DNA of 64,000 nucleotides from Dolichospermum sp. DET69 (GCA_017355425.1 CP070233.1:1715501-1779500); one strand, 5' to 3'; counted from the first letter of the stretch, positions 1 to 9,116 are shown. A program made the numbers and translations. Notes: generated from the sequence alone by a model not told the origin.

Positions 1-111
1 CTATATCAACTACTTGAGGGAGATATTACACCTAGACAAGCGTTAGATAAACTGATGTTACGAGATATTAAATCTGAATTTGATAATTTTCCGACAGAAC
101 AAATATGGTAA
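1..111 (+). CDS. gpsA: C-terminal fragment, probable glycerol-3-phosphate dehydrogenase
   Basis: The window opens inside an open frame of 36 codons ending with TAA at 109-111. The tail contains ITPRQALDKLMLRDIK, which from memory resembles the C-terminal helix of cyanobacterial NAD(P)H-dependent glycerol-3-phosphate dehydrogenase, the enzyme making sn-glycerol-3-phosphate for phospholipids. Only the tail is visible, so no catalytic residue can be checked. It is transcribed in the same direction as the downstream sigma factor gene but separated from it by about 650 bp. Confidence 0.45.
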   Translation, partial: LYQLLEGDITPRQALDKLMLRDIKSEFDNFPTEQIW

Positions 112-760
112 GTAGGGGAGAAATGCTGACAGGGTAAGGTGTCCAATTAAAAATAAATGACTACCGCAAAATCCCTAGAAAAAATTTGTCAAATTGTCAG
201 GAAATCACTTTTTGAGTGATGTAAATATGACTATGTAGTTTATAAACATCATCATAACTAGAAGTTTGTTTATAACCAGTTAAAAAAATAACCGTCAATA
301 TCCCTAACAATGGTATTGTTGACCAGGTAAATCCTAATTGAAAATCTGACTAAAGATTTGCATAGCTATCTGTCTAATCACATAGCTACTAGCAACAAAC
401 AACTCATTTAAAATGTATTCTTTTAAAACTAGTACACTGTGGCGAAAATAACTATCCAGTTAAAAAAGTCCAAAAGCTGATAAATTAAGTTTTCTTATCT
501 CAATACCTTCGCCAAATCAAAAAAATCCTTGATTCATAGGTTGGGTTTGCCTTCGCTCAACCCAACCGACAAATAATGGCTAAGGTATTGTTTATCTCTG
601 ATCTTGTTTAGACTAGGACAAAGTTTTGCAAAGAATTGTACACCAAAACCTAAACAGTGATATTTCATGACGAATTACGGGAACAATAGCAACAGTTAAT
701 TAGCTGACCGTAATTTTAGCTGACCGTAATCTATTGTTACCTGGAGCAATTTGAGACATC
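112..760. other. Long intergenic region before sigC
   Basis: No convincing coding frame is visible. The stretch is AT-rich and presumably carries the sigC promoter and leader. It includes one copy of the GGTTGGGTT/AACCCAACC palindromic repeat at 539-567 and a direct duplication of TAGCTGACCGTAAT at roughly 700-732, just upstream of the sigC start. Confidence 0.6.
539..567. repeat. GGTTGGGTT...AACCCAACC hairpin repeat
   Basis: A 9-bp perfect inverted repeat (GGTTGGGTT / AACCCAACC) around a short loop. Related copies occur at about 30,954-30,985, 58,228-58,348 and 60,114-60,170, so this is a dispersed intergenic family in this genome rather than a gene-specific terminator. Confidence 0.75.
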
Positions 761-2014
761 ATGCCAGCAACATCTTTTTATAAAAATGCTGCCCACGACG
801 GGCAAAATCCTCGGACACCTTTGGATATTGAAATCAATAATGATGAACATGATCTATCCGCAGATGATTTGCCGGATTTAGACATGGCTGCTGTTGAATC
901 TGATTTAGCTTTAGCCGCGCAAACTACCCGACGGAGTACAGACTTAGTGCGTCTCTATCTGCAAGAAATTGGCAGAGTCCGTTTATTAGGACGAGATGAA
1001 GAAGTTGCCGAAGCACAGAAAGTACAGCGCTACTTAAAACTGCGATTATTACTTAGTGCTGCTGCCACTGAGGAAGATGATGTAATTGTCCCCTATTCAC
1101 GGTTAATGGAGGTACAGGAGCGTTTAAAGGCTGAACTAGGACACCGCCCTTCTTTAGAACGGTGGGCGACCACTGCGGGGATAAATTTACCTGATCTTAA
1201 ACCAACTTTAGCCAATGGGAAAAGACGCTGGGCAGAAATTGCTAATTTAACAGTAGAAGAGCTAGAGCAAGTTCAAACTCAAGGACTGCAAGCCAAATCG
1301 CACATGATTAAAGCGAATTTGCGTTTGGTGGTATCTGTCGCTAAGAAATACCAAAATCGTGGCTTGGAATTGCTAGATTTAGTCCAAGAAGGGACTTTAG
1401 GTTTAGAACGAGCAGTTGAGAAGTTTGACCCCACAAAAGGTTATCGTTTTAGTACCTATGCTTACTGGTGGATTCGTCAAGGTATTACGCGGGCGATCGC
1501 TACTTCTAGCCGGACTATTCGTCTTCCTGTCCATATTACCGAAAAGCTCAACAAAATTAAAAAGGCGCAACGGAAAATTGCCCAAGAAAAAGGTCGCACT
1601 CCGACTTTAGAAGACCTAGCCATTGAGTTAGATATGACAGCTATCCAAGTACGGGAAGTGTTGTTAAGAGTTCCTCGGTCTGTGTCCTTGGAAACCAAGG
1701 TTGGAAAAGATAAAGATACTGAATTAGGAGAATTGCTAGAGACTGATACTATTACGCCTGAGGAGATGTTAATGCGGGAATCTTTACATAAAGATTTGCA
1801 TAGTCTCTTAGATGATTTAACCAGCCGGGAACGTGATGTTATTTTAATGCGCTTTGGCTTATCCGATGGTCATGCTTACTCCTTAGCAGAAATTGGCCGC
1901 GCCCTAGACCTATCACGGGAAAGAGTTAGACAAATTGAATCAAAGGCTTTGCAAAAACTCCGCCAACCCAAACGCCGTAACCTTATCCGCGACTATCTAG
2001 AGTCTTTAACTTAG
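761..2014 (+). CDS. sigC: Group 2 RNA polymerase sigma factor, SigC type
   Basis: Primary-like sigma-70 factor of 417 residues that directs RNA polymerase to alternative promoters. Region 1.2 is at about residues 61-90 (DLVRLYLQEIGRV). Region 2 is at about 180-250, with the core-binding segment and the -10 recognition helix (YAYWWIRQGITRAI). Region 3 is at about 258-335 and region 4.2 at about 373-405, with the helix-turn-helix LSRERVRQIE. It lacks the long acidic N-terminal region of the housekeeping sigma, as expected for group 2. The SigC assignment rests on the N-terminus (MPATSFY) and on the neighbouring fur gene, which also lies beside sigC in Anabaena PCC 7120. Heptamer repeats start immediately after the stop codon. 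Confidence 0.8.
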   Translation: MPATSFYKNAAHDGQNPRTPLDIEINNDEHDLSADDLPDLDMAAVESDLALAAQTTRRSTDLVRLYLQEIGRVRLLGRDEEVAEAQKVQRYLKLRLLLSAAATEEDDVIVPYSRLMEVQERLKAELGHRPSLERWATTAGINLPDLKPTLANGKRRWAEIANLTVEELEQVQTQGLQAKSHMIKANLRLVVSVAKKYQNRGLELLDLVQEGTLGLERAVEKFDPTKGYRFSTYAYWWIRQGITRAIATSSRTIRLPVHITEKLNKIKKAQRKIAQEKGRTPTLEDLAIELDMTAIQVREVLLRVPRSVSLETKVGKDKDTELGELLETDTITPEEMLMRESLHKDLHSLLDDLTSRERDVILMRFGLSDGHAYSLAEIGRALDLSRERVRQIESKALQKLRQPKRRNLIRDYLESLT

Positions 2015-2234
2015 AAGGTAATAGGTAATGGGTAATGGGTAATAGGTAATAGGTAATAGGTAATAGGTAATAGGTAATAGGTAATAGGTAATAGGTAATA
2101 GGTAATAGGTAATAGGTAATAGGTAATAGGTAATAGGTAATAAACCGACAACTGACAACTGACAACTGACAACTGACAACTGACAACCGACAACCGACAA
2201 CTGACAACTGACAACTGACAACTGACAACTGACA
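2015..2234. repeat. Two adjacent arrays of heptameric tandem repeats (STRR)
   Basis: From the sigC stop to about 2141 the unit AGGTAAT is repeated about 18 times with few changes. From about 2143 to 2234 a second heptamer, ACTGACA, is repeated about 13 times. Such short tandemly repeated repetitive sequences are known from heterocystous cyanobacteria. The three overlapping open frames on the minus strand here are products of the 7-bp period, which keeps all frames open, and are not genes. The arrays fill most of the sigC-fur gap. Confidence 0.9.
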
Positions 2235-2240
2235 ATCAGC

Positions 2241-2305
2241 AAATATTCTCAATAAGCAGTGATTGTTGCAAATCAAGCCCAATGTTTGTTATATTCTCAA
2301 TTAAT
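2241..2305 (+). promoter_or_regulatory. Two putative FurA boxes upstream of fur
   Basis: Two similar AT-rich motifs, AAATATTCTCAATAAG at 2241-2256 and ATATTCTCAATTAAT at 2291-2305, precede the fur start at 2329. A reverse-oriented TTGAGAA follows at about 2314-2320. They resemble the AT-rich FurA box of Anabaena (core TTCTCAATAA), so autoregulation of fur is plausible. This is motif inference only. Confidence 0.4.
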
Positions 2306-2328
2306 CAGCTTTGTTGAGAAAATTTAGT

Positions 2329-2784
2329 ATGACTGTCTACACAACTGGTTCACTTAAGGCGGAATTAAACGACCGTGGCTGGCGTTTAACTCCACAGCGC
2401 GAAACAATTCTTCATATTTTTCAAGAACTCCCCCAGGGTGAGCATTTAAGCGCAGAGGATTTGTATCATCGCTTAGAAACTGATAGTGAAGGGATTAGTT
2501 TGTCAACTATCTATCGCACTTTGAAGTTAATGGCGAGAATGGGTATTTTGCGGGAGTTAGAATTGGGTGAAGGGCATAAACATTATGAAATTAATCAGCC
2601 TTATCCCCATCACCACCATCACCTAATTTGTGTCCGCTGTAACTCGACTATTGAGTTTAAAAATGACTCAATTTTAAAGATTGGCGGAAAAACAGCGCAA
2701 AAAGAAGGGTTTCATTTATTAGATTGTCAAATGACAATTCATGCTGTGTGTCCCCAGTGTCAAAGGGCGTTGATGCCACTTTAG
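2329..2784 (+). CDS. fur: Ferric uptake regulator FurA
   Basis: Fe(II)-dependent repressor of iron uptake genes, 151 residues. The winged-helix DNA-binding domain covers about residues 10-85, with recognition segment ISLSTIYRTLKLM. The dimer/metal domain follows, with the histidine run PYPHHHHHLICVRC and cysteines C101, C104, C133, C141 and C144. This five-cysteine layout is that of Anabaena FurA, a heme- and redox-responsive regulator. The frame extends upstream to a TTG at 2311, but the ATG at 2329 gives the family N-terminus MTVYTT and the family length. The gene is convergent with the cell-wall-binding gene at 2922-4022. Confidence 0.92.
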   Translation: MTVYTTGSLKAELNDRGWRLTPQRETILHIFQELPQGEHLSAEDLYHRLETDSEGISLSTIYRTLKLMARMGILRELELGEGHKHYEINQPYPHHHHHLICVRCNSTIEFKNDSILKIGGKTAQKEGFHLLDCQMTIHAVCPQCQRALMPL

Positions 2785-2921
2785 CAATTGATGATGGATA
2801 ATTAGCAATTACCAGCCTCAATTTAGATAACTAAGAACTTTGGATTACAGGGATAGACATCTGCAATTTTGGAGGATGAACCAAGTGGTGGGGGAATCTG
2901 AGTACATTGAGAAAGCGGGAA

Positions 2922-4022
2922 TTAAAAACTTCCGCTTTTAACATCCTTAAGACTGATACCATAAAATTCTTGAGCGCGACTAATTGCTTTTTTGGTATCA
3001 GATGCCATCATGCCGTTGATTTGACCTTTATAGAAACCTTTTTCTTGTAGTCGTCTTTGGATTTCTAAAGTAGTAAAATCACTTTTGGCAGAATTTTTAA
3101 CTAAACTATATAACTTAGCGCGGGTAGTTTGTCCAGCCATGCCGTTAGTTTCTAGTTGATGCTGTTTTTGAAAGCGATTTACGGCATCAACTGTGTTAGA
3201 ACCGTAGTAACCATTGGGTTGATTTTGCAAAAATCCGGCTTTAATTAAGTGTTCTTGCAGGACTCTAACTGCTTCACCGCGATCGCCTAAACTAAGTATA
3301 TCTCGATTATCTGATTTTTGAGAAGTAGTAGTTATTTCATTTTCATCATTCACTGCTGGTAATTTAGCTAATGTGGATTTACCAACAACACCATCAACGG
3401 TGAGGTTATAAGCTTTTTGAAATCGTTTTACAGCTTCTTGAGTAATTGGCCCAAAAATCCCTGTGGAATTGCCATAATAAAAACCAGCGATTTTCAAACG
3501 TTCTTGTAAAACTTTGACATCTGCACCTTCATCACCTTTAACAAAGAGATTGGGGTTTTTACGCTTGTTGCTAACGGAAATAATATTATTTGGGGTCCTG
3601 GGGGTTATCGGGGCTGTACTAATAATTTGGTCATTGGTTATTTCCATCTGAGATGTCGAATTTTGTTCTACATTGTTGACAGAATCACCGTTATTTTTGG
3701 CTGTAATCTGAGATGTCAAATTTTGTTCTAGATTGTTGACAGAATCACCGTTATTTTCAGTTGTAATCTGAGATATCCAATTTTGTTCAAGATTTTTGAC
3801 AGCAGCACTTTGATTAACTTTTTCTAGGGCAAAAACACTACTAACATTATTCAAAATAGATATAGTCAGAGCAAGGGGAATCATATATTTCCACGCATTG
3901 CTAGAAAAGAGTTGCCAATTTGGTGCGGCTGCTTTTTTCAATAAAGAACTGAGGGATATTAACTCAGTAGTTTCTTCGTCTTCGTTGGCGAAAGCTAAAT
4001 GTAAATACGCAAGGTTTTCCAT
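2922..4022 (-). CDS. Cell-wall-binding protein with three PG_binding_1 repeats
   Basis: 366-residue protein with a cytosolic N-terminus, one membrane segment at about 45-66, a spacer of near-identical repeats (VNNLEQN-TSQIT-NNGDS, about 75-130), then three peptidoglycan-binding-1 modules at about 162-222, 245-310 and 318-360. Each carries the FQKxxxL or equivalent helix and a G-x-x-G turn; the third is short and lacks the usual end. It probably anchors to peptidoglycan; no catalytic domain is present. It sits tail-to-tail with fur. In Anabaena PCC 7120 the equivalent gene (alr1690) is co-transcribed with an antisense RNA covering furA, so read-through here would do the same. Confidence 0.8.
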   Translation of the reverse strand: MENLAYLHLAFANEDEETTELISLSSLLKKAAAPNWQLFSSNAWKYMIPLALTISILNNVSSVFALEKVNQSAAVKNLEQNWISQITTENNGDSVNNLEQNLTSQITAKNNGDSVNNVEQNSTSQMEITNDQIISTAPITPRTPNNIISVSNKRKNPNLFVKGDEGADVKVLQERLKIAGFYYGNSTGIFGPITQEAVKRFQKAYNLTVDGVVGKSTLAKLPAVNDENEITTTSQKSDNRDILSLGDRGEAVRVLQEHLIKAGFLQNQPNGYYGSNTVDAVNRFQKQHQLETNGMAGQTTRAKLYSLVKNSAKSDFTTLEIQRRLQEKGFYKGQINGMMASDTKKAISRAQEFYGISLKDVKSGSF

Positions 4023-4397
4023 ATCCGTTTCCTAAATTAAGTAGTTAGACAAAATTAAATTCACTCGTGGAGAGAGGTAACAGGGAAAACTTTCTTCTTT
4101 CTTGTTTATTCTCCTGACTCCACAAGAGGGGCAACCACGGGGGGATTGCCCCTACCTGACAGGTGTAGGTTTTTAATATTCTCTGTAAAGGCAAGACCAG
4201 GAAGACAAGGAGGGATAGTAGACAAGGAAGATTTTATCCATAAAATACCCAATTTATGGTTTGTTTTATGACCAATCATCCATTTCTTGTCCGGTTTTCC
4301 TCCCTTGTCACCTTGTCTGCCTTGTCTTCCAAGTCCTGTCCTCACCCAATTGTAAAAAACCTACACCTGTCAGGGGATTGCCCCTACTCCTATATAA
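4023..4397. other. Intergenic region built of nested repeats
   Basis: This 375-bp gap carries a copy of a roughly 150-bp dispersed element (about 4190-4345) flanked by an outer inverted repeat, CTGACAGGTGTAGGTTTTT at 4156-4174 and its complement at 4355-4373. A minus-strand frame of 79 codons crosses it but is composed of repeat sequence and is not accepted as a gene. Confidence 0.7.
4190..4345 (-). repeat. MITE-like dispersed element, copy 1
   Basis: About 155 bp that matches, in reverse complement, the segment at about 55,716-55,870. The two ends are imperfect inverted repeats (GGACAGGACTTGGAAGACAA and a related CAAGACCAGGAAGACAAGG). There is no coding capacity. The second copy is inserted in another repeat whose uninterrupted form is seen at 46,221-46,345. 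Confidence 0.7.
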
Positions 4398-7300
4398 TTA
4401 TGTTTCTTCGATAGTTGCTTCTGCTTGATGGACTAAATTGCGGAGATTTTCTAGGGTTTGTATATTTGCATCTTGCCATAATCCGCGCTGGTTTGCTTCT
4501 AGTAGTCTTTCGGCAATATCGCGCAATGCCCAGGGATTTTTGTTTTGGATAAATTCACAAACGGTGGTATTTTCTAAGTATGCCTCGACGACTCCTTGAT
4601 ACATATAATCTTCGACACATTGGGCGGTAGCATCGTAAGCGAAGAGAAAATCTACCGTTGCAGCCATTTCAAATGCACCTTTATAACCATGACGCATAAC
4701 TCCAGCTATCCATTTAGGATTAACTACGCGGGAACGATAAACTCTGGCAATTTCTGAACTAAGTTGACGGACTTTAGGGGCTTGTGTATTGGAATTATCA
4801 CCAAAGTAGATTTCAGGATTTTTACCTTGAAGAGAACGCACGGCTGCGGTTAAACCACCCTGAAATTGATAATAATCATCGGAGTCGAGTAAATCATGTT
4901 CTCGGTTATCTTGATTATGCAGCACGATTTGCATTTGCTTCAAGCGTTGCTCAAGAGCTTCAATATTACTGTTCCCAGTTAAGAGTTCCCTGTTCCCTGT
5001 TTCCCCAGAATAAGCGTAAGCACTCCAGTTGATGTAAGCTTGGGCTAAATCCTGGTCATCTTCCCAGTTTTGGGAAGCAATTAAGCCTTGGAGTCCTGCA
5101 CCATAAGCCCCTGGTTTAGAGCCAAAAACGCGATATTGCGATCGCTCGGCTGCTGCTTCTAAGGATAAACCCTCTTGAGTCCATTGTGCAGTTTCTTGGC
5201 GAACTGTATCTGCAAGGGGATTTTGATCTGCTGGTTCATCTAAGGAGGAGACTGCTTTCACGGCTTGATCAAATAAACTGATTAAATTAGGGAAAGCATC
5301 TCGGAAAAAACCGGAAATTCTCAAAGTGACATCTACACGGGGACGACCGATAATGGATAAGGGTAAAATTTCAAAATCTACGACTCGTCGCGCTGCACCA
5401 TCCCACACAGGTTGAACACCGAGTAAGGCTAATGCTTCAGCTATATCATCACCACCAGTCCGCATGGTAGCTGTCCCCCACACGGATAAACCGAGGGTCT
5501 TGGGATATTCTCCGTGTTCTTGGGTGTAGGTTTCAATTAGGGTTTCGGCGGCTTTTCTGCCGATATCCCAGGCGGTTTCTGTGGGAATGGCACGAATATC
5601 AACGGCGTAAAAGTTTTTACCTGTGGGTAGGACTTCGGGGCGTCCGCGGGTGGGTGCGCCAGAAGCACCACTGGGAACGTATTTGCCATCAAGTCCCCGT
5701 AATAGGTTGGTGGTTTCTTCACTGGTTTTTTGCAGGGCTGGGAGGAGTTTTTCTTGTATCCAGTTAAGGGTTTGGGTAATTGGTAATTGGTAATTTTCTC
5801 TTGACTCCTGACTCCTGACTCCTGACTCCTCAATAATTTTTTCTACTAAGTGGGCGGCTTCTGTTTCTAGGAGTTCGACAACATCACCGATAATGCGACA
5901 AGAGTTAAGTCTCACGCAAAGGCGCTCAGGCGCAGAGAGGGGGGTGGAAAGGTCATCTGTGAGGGGATCTATGTCTAAGTTCCATTGTTGGGCTATGGCG
6001 CGAGTGATGCCGGAGGAATAGCGGTTGGGGATGCGAGCGATCGCAATTATTAAGTCTCGTAGTTGCGTTCCTTGGGGACATTGACCAAATATGTGTAAGC
6101 CGTCGCGGATTTGGGCTTCTTTGAGTTCGCACAAGTAACCGTCTAGGGAATTTAAGATTAAGGTTTCAAAGTTTTCAATGTCTTTTTTATCTGTAATTCC
6201 TAAATCTTTATAGAGGTTTTCTTTGATGACGAGTTCTTGAATGCGATCGCGTATTGTTGGTAATCTGGAAGGGTCTAAACTTTCGGCTTCGTAATATTCA
6301 TCAATGAGGTTTTCTACTTGTTGCAATCCTCCATATAATTGAGCGCGGGTCATTGGTGGTGTTAAATGATCAATAATTACAGCTTGGGCGCGTCTTTTTG
6401 CCTGTGAACCTTCACCGGGATCATTAACAATAAATGGATATAAATGGGGCATTGGTCCAAAGGCAATTTCTGGATAACAAGTATTAGATAAAGCGACACT
6501 TTTTCCCGGTAGCCATTCTAAATTACCATGTTTGCCCACATGAACTATGGCATCAGTAGCAAAAGATTCGCGCACCCAATGATAAAAGGCTAAATAATTA
6601 TGTGTGGGTTCTAAATCTGGCGCATGATAATTTAAACTAGGGTCAAGATCGTAACCTCTTGATGGTTGAATTCCTACAAAAATGTTACCAAATTGAATTC
6701 CGGCAATTGGCAAATTTTGAATTGAATTTGGTTCACCCCAACGGGCAATAATTTCTTTTTGTATTATTTCGGGTAAGGTAGAAAAATATTTTTGATATGC
6801 TTCTATTGATAAACTTTGCTGGATTGGTTTCCAGTCTCTGCCTTCTGGATCATTGGTAATGCTAGATGTGAGAATTTGAATTAATTCGTCTCCAGTTTCG
6901 GGAATATTTTCTAGTTGATAACCTGCTAATTTTAAAGCTTTGAGAATTTCTACACAACTGGCTGGAGTGTCCAGTCCTACGCCGTTGGCAAGGCGGCCGT
7001 TGGTATTGGGGTAATTTGCTAAAATTAGAGCTATGCGGCGTTCTTGGGGCGGTTTTACCCGCAATCGTACCCAGTTTGCAGCCAGGTGGGTAACGAATTC
7101 AATGCGATCGCTCACTGGTTCATAAACTACCACATCGGTTTCTAGTTTATTATTACGAGTTTGCAAAGTTTTGAAGGACACAGCCCGGCTAATAATTCGC
7201 CCGTCTACTTCTGGTAATGCCACGTTTATCGCCATGTCACGGGGTGTTAAACCTTCTAATTGTGATTCCCATTGTTCAACAGAACTGGCACAAAGAATTA

Positions 7301-8222
7301 CTTGCAAAACAGGAACATTTAACTTTTCCCAAATTTCAGTTTGTGGTGTTTCTGTTTCTAAACTTGCTAGGGAAAAACTGGTGGTATTCATCAATAAACT
7401 AAGATGATGATCATCTTTAGCTGCAAACAATTCATACAGTTTTTCAGTAACCCCAGGTTCCCGTAATGAAGAAACAAAAACAGGCACAGGTTGTAAATTT
7501 TTCTCTATTAAAGCTGTACATAAAGCATCAATAACTTTAGTATTTCCTGATAAATAATGAGCGCGATAAAATAAAATTCCAATTTTGGGCTGAGGAGAAA
7601 CAGGTGAGAAATAACTCCTTCTTTCTGACTCCTGACTCCTGACTGGGCGCAGGACCTGCGCCCCTACCTCCTCCTTCCATTCATACAATCCTACACGGGG
7701 AACTGATTGTGGTGGTGGGGGATTGAACGCTGTTAATAGGGATGTATCAGTAATAAATTGCAACGCGTTGAGGAAATTTTCTACGCCACCTTGTTGAAAG
7801 TATTGCCAAATTTTTTTAACAATTTCTGGAGAAAGTGTAGATTTAGAGATTAAATCAAGATCAAGTCCATCATCTCCTGGCATAACAATCAAGGTTGTGC
7901 CATTACGTTGTCCAATTTCTTGGACAACTTCTAAGCCATAAGCCCAGTAGGAACTTCCTCCTATGAGACGAAGCACAATTACTTGAGCAGATTCTAAAAC
8001 TTTTTCAGCATAATCATCTATACTTATTTGTTGCTGTAGTTGTAGCAGATTAGCTACTCTTAATTCAGGGAATTGGTTAGGTAATTTGGGAACTACAGCC
8101 GCTAGGGTTTGAATATCAGTATCTGCTGCTGTAATCAATATGAAAGGGGCAGGAGTTTGCTCAAGAAAAAATAAACCTTCTGACTGATTCAATCCGCCTG
8201 GTGTGGCACTGATTCGGTGCAT
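4398..8222 (-). CDS. cobN: Cobaltochelatase CobN / magnesium chelatase H-like subunit
   Basis: Large subunit (1274 residues) of the ATP-dependent chelatase inserting cobalt into hydrogenobyrinic acid a,c-diamide in aerobic B12 synthesis. The CobN core motif HVGKHGNLEWLPGK is near residue 560, and the C-terminal half carries the conserved GLDGKYVPSGASGAPTRGRP and SVWGTATMRTGGDDIAEALA blocks. The length fits the family. In cyanobacteria CobN-like and ChlH proteins coexist; the overall pattern fits CobN better, but ChlH-like use cannot be excluded. Oddity: low-complexity segments at about residues 197-208, 797-812 and 1080-1090 (RSQESE, EESGVRSQESRE, ETGNRELLTGNS) are encoded by GACTCCT and TTCCCTG tandem repeats also found in intergenic DNA, apparently tolerated in-frame insertions. 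Confidence 0.88.
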   Translation of the reverse strand: MHRISATPGGLNQSEGLFFLEQTPAPFILITAADTDIQTLAAVVPKLPNQFPELRVANLLQLQQQISIDDYAEKVLESAQVIVLRLIGGSSYWAYGLEVVQEIGQRNGTTLIVMPGDDGLDLDLISKSTLSPEIVKKIWQYFQQGGVENFLNALQFITDTSLLTAFNPPPPQSVPRVGLYEWKEEVGAQVLRPVRSQESERRSYFSPVSPQPKIGILFYRAHYLSGNTKVIDALCTALIEKNLQPVPVFVSSLREPGVTEKLYELFAAKDDHHLSLLMNTTSFSLASLETETPQTEIWEKLNVPVLQVILCASSVEQWESQLEGLTPRDMAINVALPEVDGRIISRAVSFKTLQTRNNKLETDVVVYEPVSDRIEFVTHLAANWVRLRVKPPQERRIALILANYPNTNGRLANGVGLDTPASCVEILKALKLAGYQLENIPETGDELIQILTSSITNDPEGRDWKPIQQSLSIEAYQKYFSTLPEIIQKEIIARWGEPNSIQNLPIAGIQFGNIFVGIQPSRGYDLDPSLNYHAPDLEPTHNYLAFYHWVRESFATDAIVHVGKHGNLEWLPGKSVALSNTCYPEIAFGPMPHLYPFIVNDPGEGSQAKRRAQAVIIDHLTPPMTRAQLYGGLQQVENLIDEYYEAESLDPSRLPTIRDRIQELVIKENLYKDLGITDKKDIENFETLILNSLDGYLCELKEAQIRDGLHIFGQCPQGTQLRDLIIAIARIPNRYSSGITRAIAQQWNLDIDPLTDDLSTPLSAPERLCVRLNSCRIIGDVVELLETEAAHLVEKIIEESGVRSQESRENYQLPITQTLNWIQEKLLPALQKTSEETTNLLRGLDGKYVPSGASGAPTRGRPEVLPTGKNFYAVDIRAIPTETAWDIGRKAAETLIETYTQEHGEYPKTLGLSVWGTATMRTGGDDIAEALALLGVQPVWDGAARRVVDFEILPLSIIGRPRVDVTLRISGFFRDAFPNLISLFDQAVKAVSSLDEPADQNPLADTVRQETAQWTQEGLSLEAAAERSQYRVFGSKPGAYGAGLQGLIASQNWEDDQDLAQAYINWSAYAYSGETGNRELLTGNSNIEALEQRLKQMQIVLHNQDNREHDLLDSDDYYQFQGGLTAAVRSLQGKNPEIYFGDNSNTQAPKVRQLSSEIARVYRSRVVNPKWIAGVMRHGYKGAFEMAATVDFLFAYDATAQCVEDYMYQGVVEAYLENTTVCEFIQNKNPWALRDIAERLLEANQRGLWQDANIQTLENLRNLVHQAEATIEET

Positions 8223-8383
8223 AATTAGTAATTAATAATGGAAATTTTCAGTTTAAAACTTTGGCTTTTTTACGTTAGCATTAAATGAGGCAATAAATAA
8301 ATTTATTGTCAGGTCACAGATGCTATAATTTCATTATTCTGTGAAGAATTAAGAATTAAACCGCCGTTTTAATGGAGGATTTT

Positions 8384-8659
8384 ATGCAAGTTAAAATTGA
8401 GTTACCTGATGAGTTGGGAAAACAACTTTTGGAAATGCCTGATATGCAGCTATTAGTACAGAAAGCTGTGGAAAAAATATTATTAGAAGAACAAAGCAGA
8501 CGAGCCACCCATGATTTATTAGTTGAACAGAGAGAATTGTTACACCAAACTAGCAATGATGAAATTTTGCCAATTACGCGATCTCTAGTTGGTATATTGA
8601 AAGGTTCTCATGTTGATGTAGCAGACTATAAAAAACATTTAGAGGAGAAGTATCTTTGA
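8384..8659 (+). CDS. Putative antitoxin of a VapBC-like pair
   Basis: Small protein of 91 residues starting QVKIELPDELGKQLLEMPD, followed by an acidic/basic helix. The first 25 residues look like a strand-helix entry of antitoxin type, but no standard DNA-binding motif is certain. The frame can start at 8372, but the ATG at 8384 follows GGAGG (8374-8378) at ideal spacing. Its TGA overlaps the TTG start of the next gene (TTGA), a layout typical of co-translated toxin-antitoxin genes. The antitoxin role is inferred from the partner. Confidence 0.6.
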   Translation: MQVKIELPDELGKQLLEMPDMQLLVQKAVEKILLEEQSRRATHDLLVEQRELLHQTSNDEILPITRSLVGILKGSHVDVADYKKHLEEKYL

Positions 8660-9081
8660 AAATTGTATTTGATACAAATATTGTTCTTGATATTTTGCTA
8701 GAGCGTGAGCCTTTCGTTAGTTTCTCTATTAATTTATTTAATGCTGTTGAGAAGCAAATTATTCAGGGTTATCTTTGTGCGACAACAATAACTACGATTG
8801 ATTATTTATTAACTAAATCAATAGGAAAGCAGTCAGCCAAGGTTTCTATTAATAAATTGCTTAATTTATTTGCGATTGCAGAGGTTAATGATGTGATATT
8901 GAAAGCGGCGATAAATTCAGATTTTTCTGATTTTGAGGATGTTGTTTTATATCATTCAGGCATTTATGCGGGTGTTGATGGTTTTGTAACTCGAAATAGC
9001 AAGGATTTTAAAACTGCTAGTTTGCCTATTTATAGTCCAACTGAATTATTAAGAATTATTCAAGAAATAAAGGATAACTGA
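8656..9081 (+). CDS. PIN-domain ribonuclease toxin (VapC-like)
   Basis: PIN-domain protein of 141 residues. It opens with KIVFDTNIVLDILLEREPF, where the first catalytic aspartate lies in the FDTN signature. Further acidic residues (SDFEDVVLY and the later GVDGFVTRNSKDF) complete the Mg-binding site expected for an RNase toxin. Translation starts at TTG, overlapping the upstream stop by four bases, with GAGGAG upstream. Target RNA is unknown. Confidence 0.8.
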   Translation: MKIVFDTNIVLDILLEREPFVSFSINLFNAVEKQIIQGYLCATTITTIDYLLTKSIGKQSAKVSINKLLNLFAIAEVNDVILKAAINSDFSDFEDVVLYHSGIYAGVDGFVTRNSKDFKTASLPIYSPTELLRIIQEIKDN

Positions 9082-9116
9082 CAGTATTTCATTACAACTT
9101 TTAGAGGATATCAAAC

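Noticed and set aside
1983-2282. Three overlapping minus-strand frames of 74-99 codons
   Set aside because: They are made by 7-bp tandem repeats, whose period keeps several frames open and gives low-complexity peptides (repeats of YYLLPIT and SVVSCQL).
4106-4345. 79-codon minus-strand frame
   Set aside because: It consists of a dispersed non-coding element also found at 55,716; no family resemblance and no ribosome binding site.
8223-8371. Cobalamin riboswitch upstream of cobN
   Set aside because: No B12-box-like sequence or characteristic stems were found in the short AT-rich leader.
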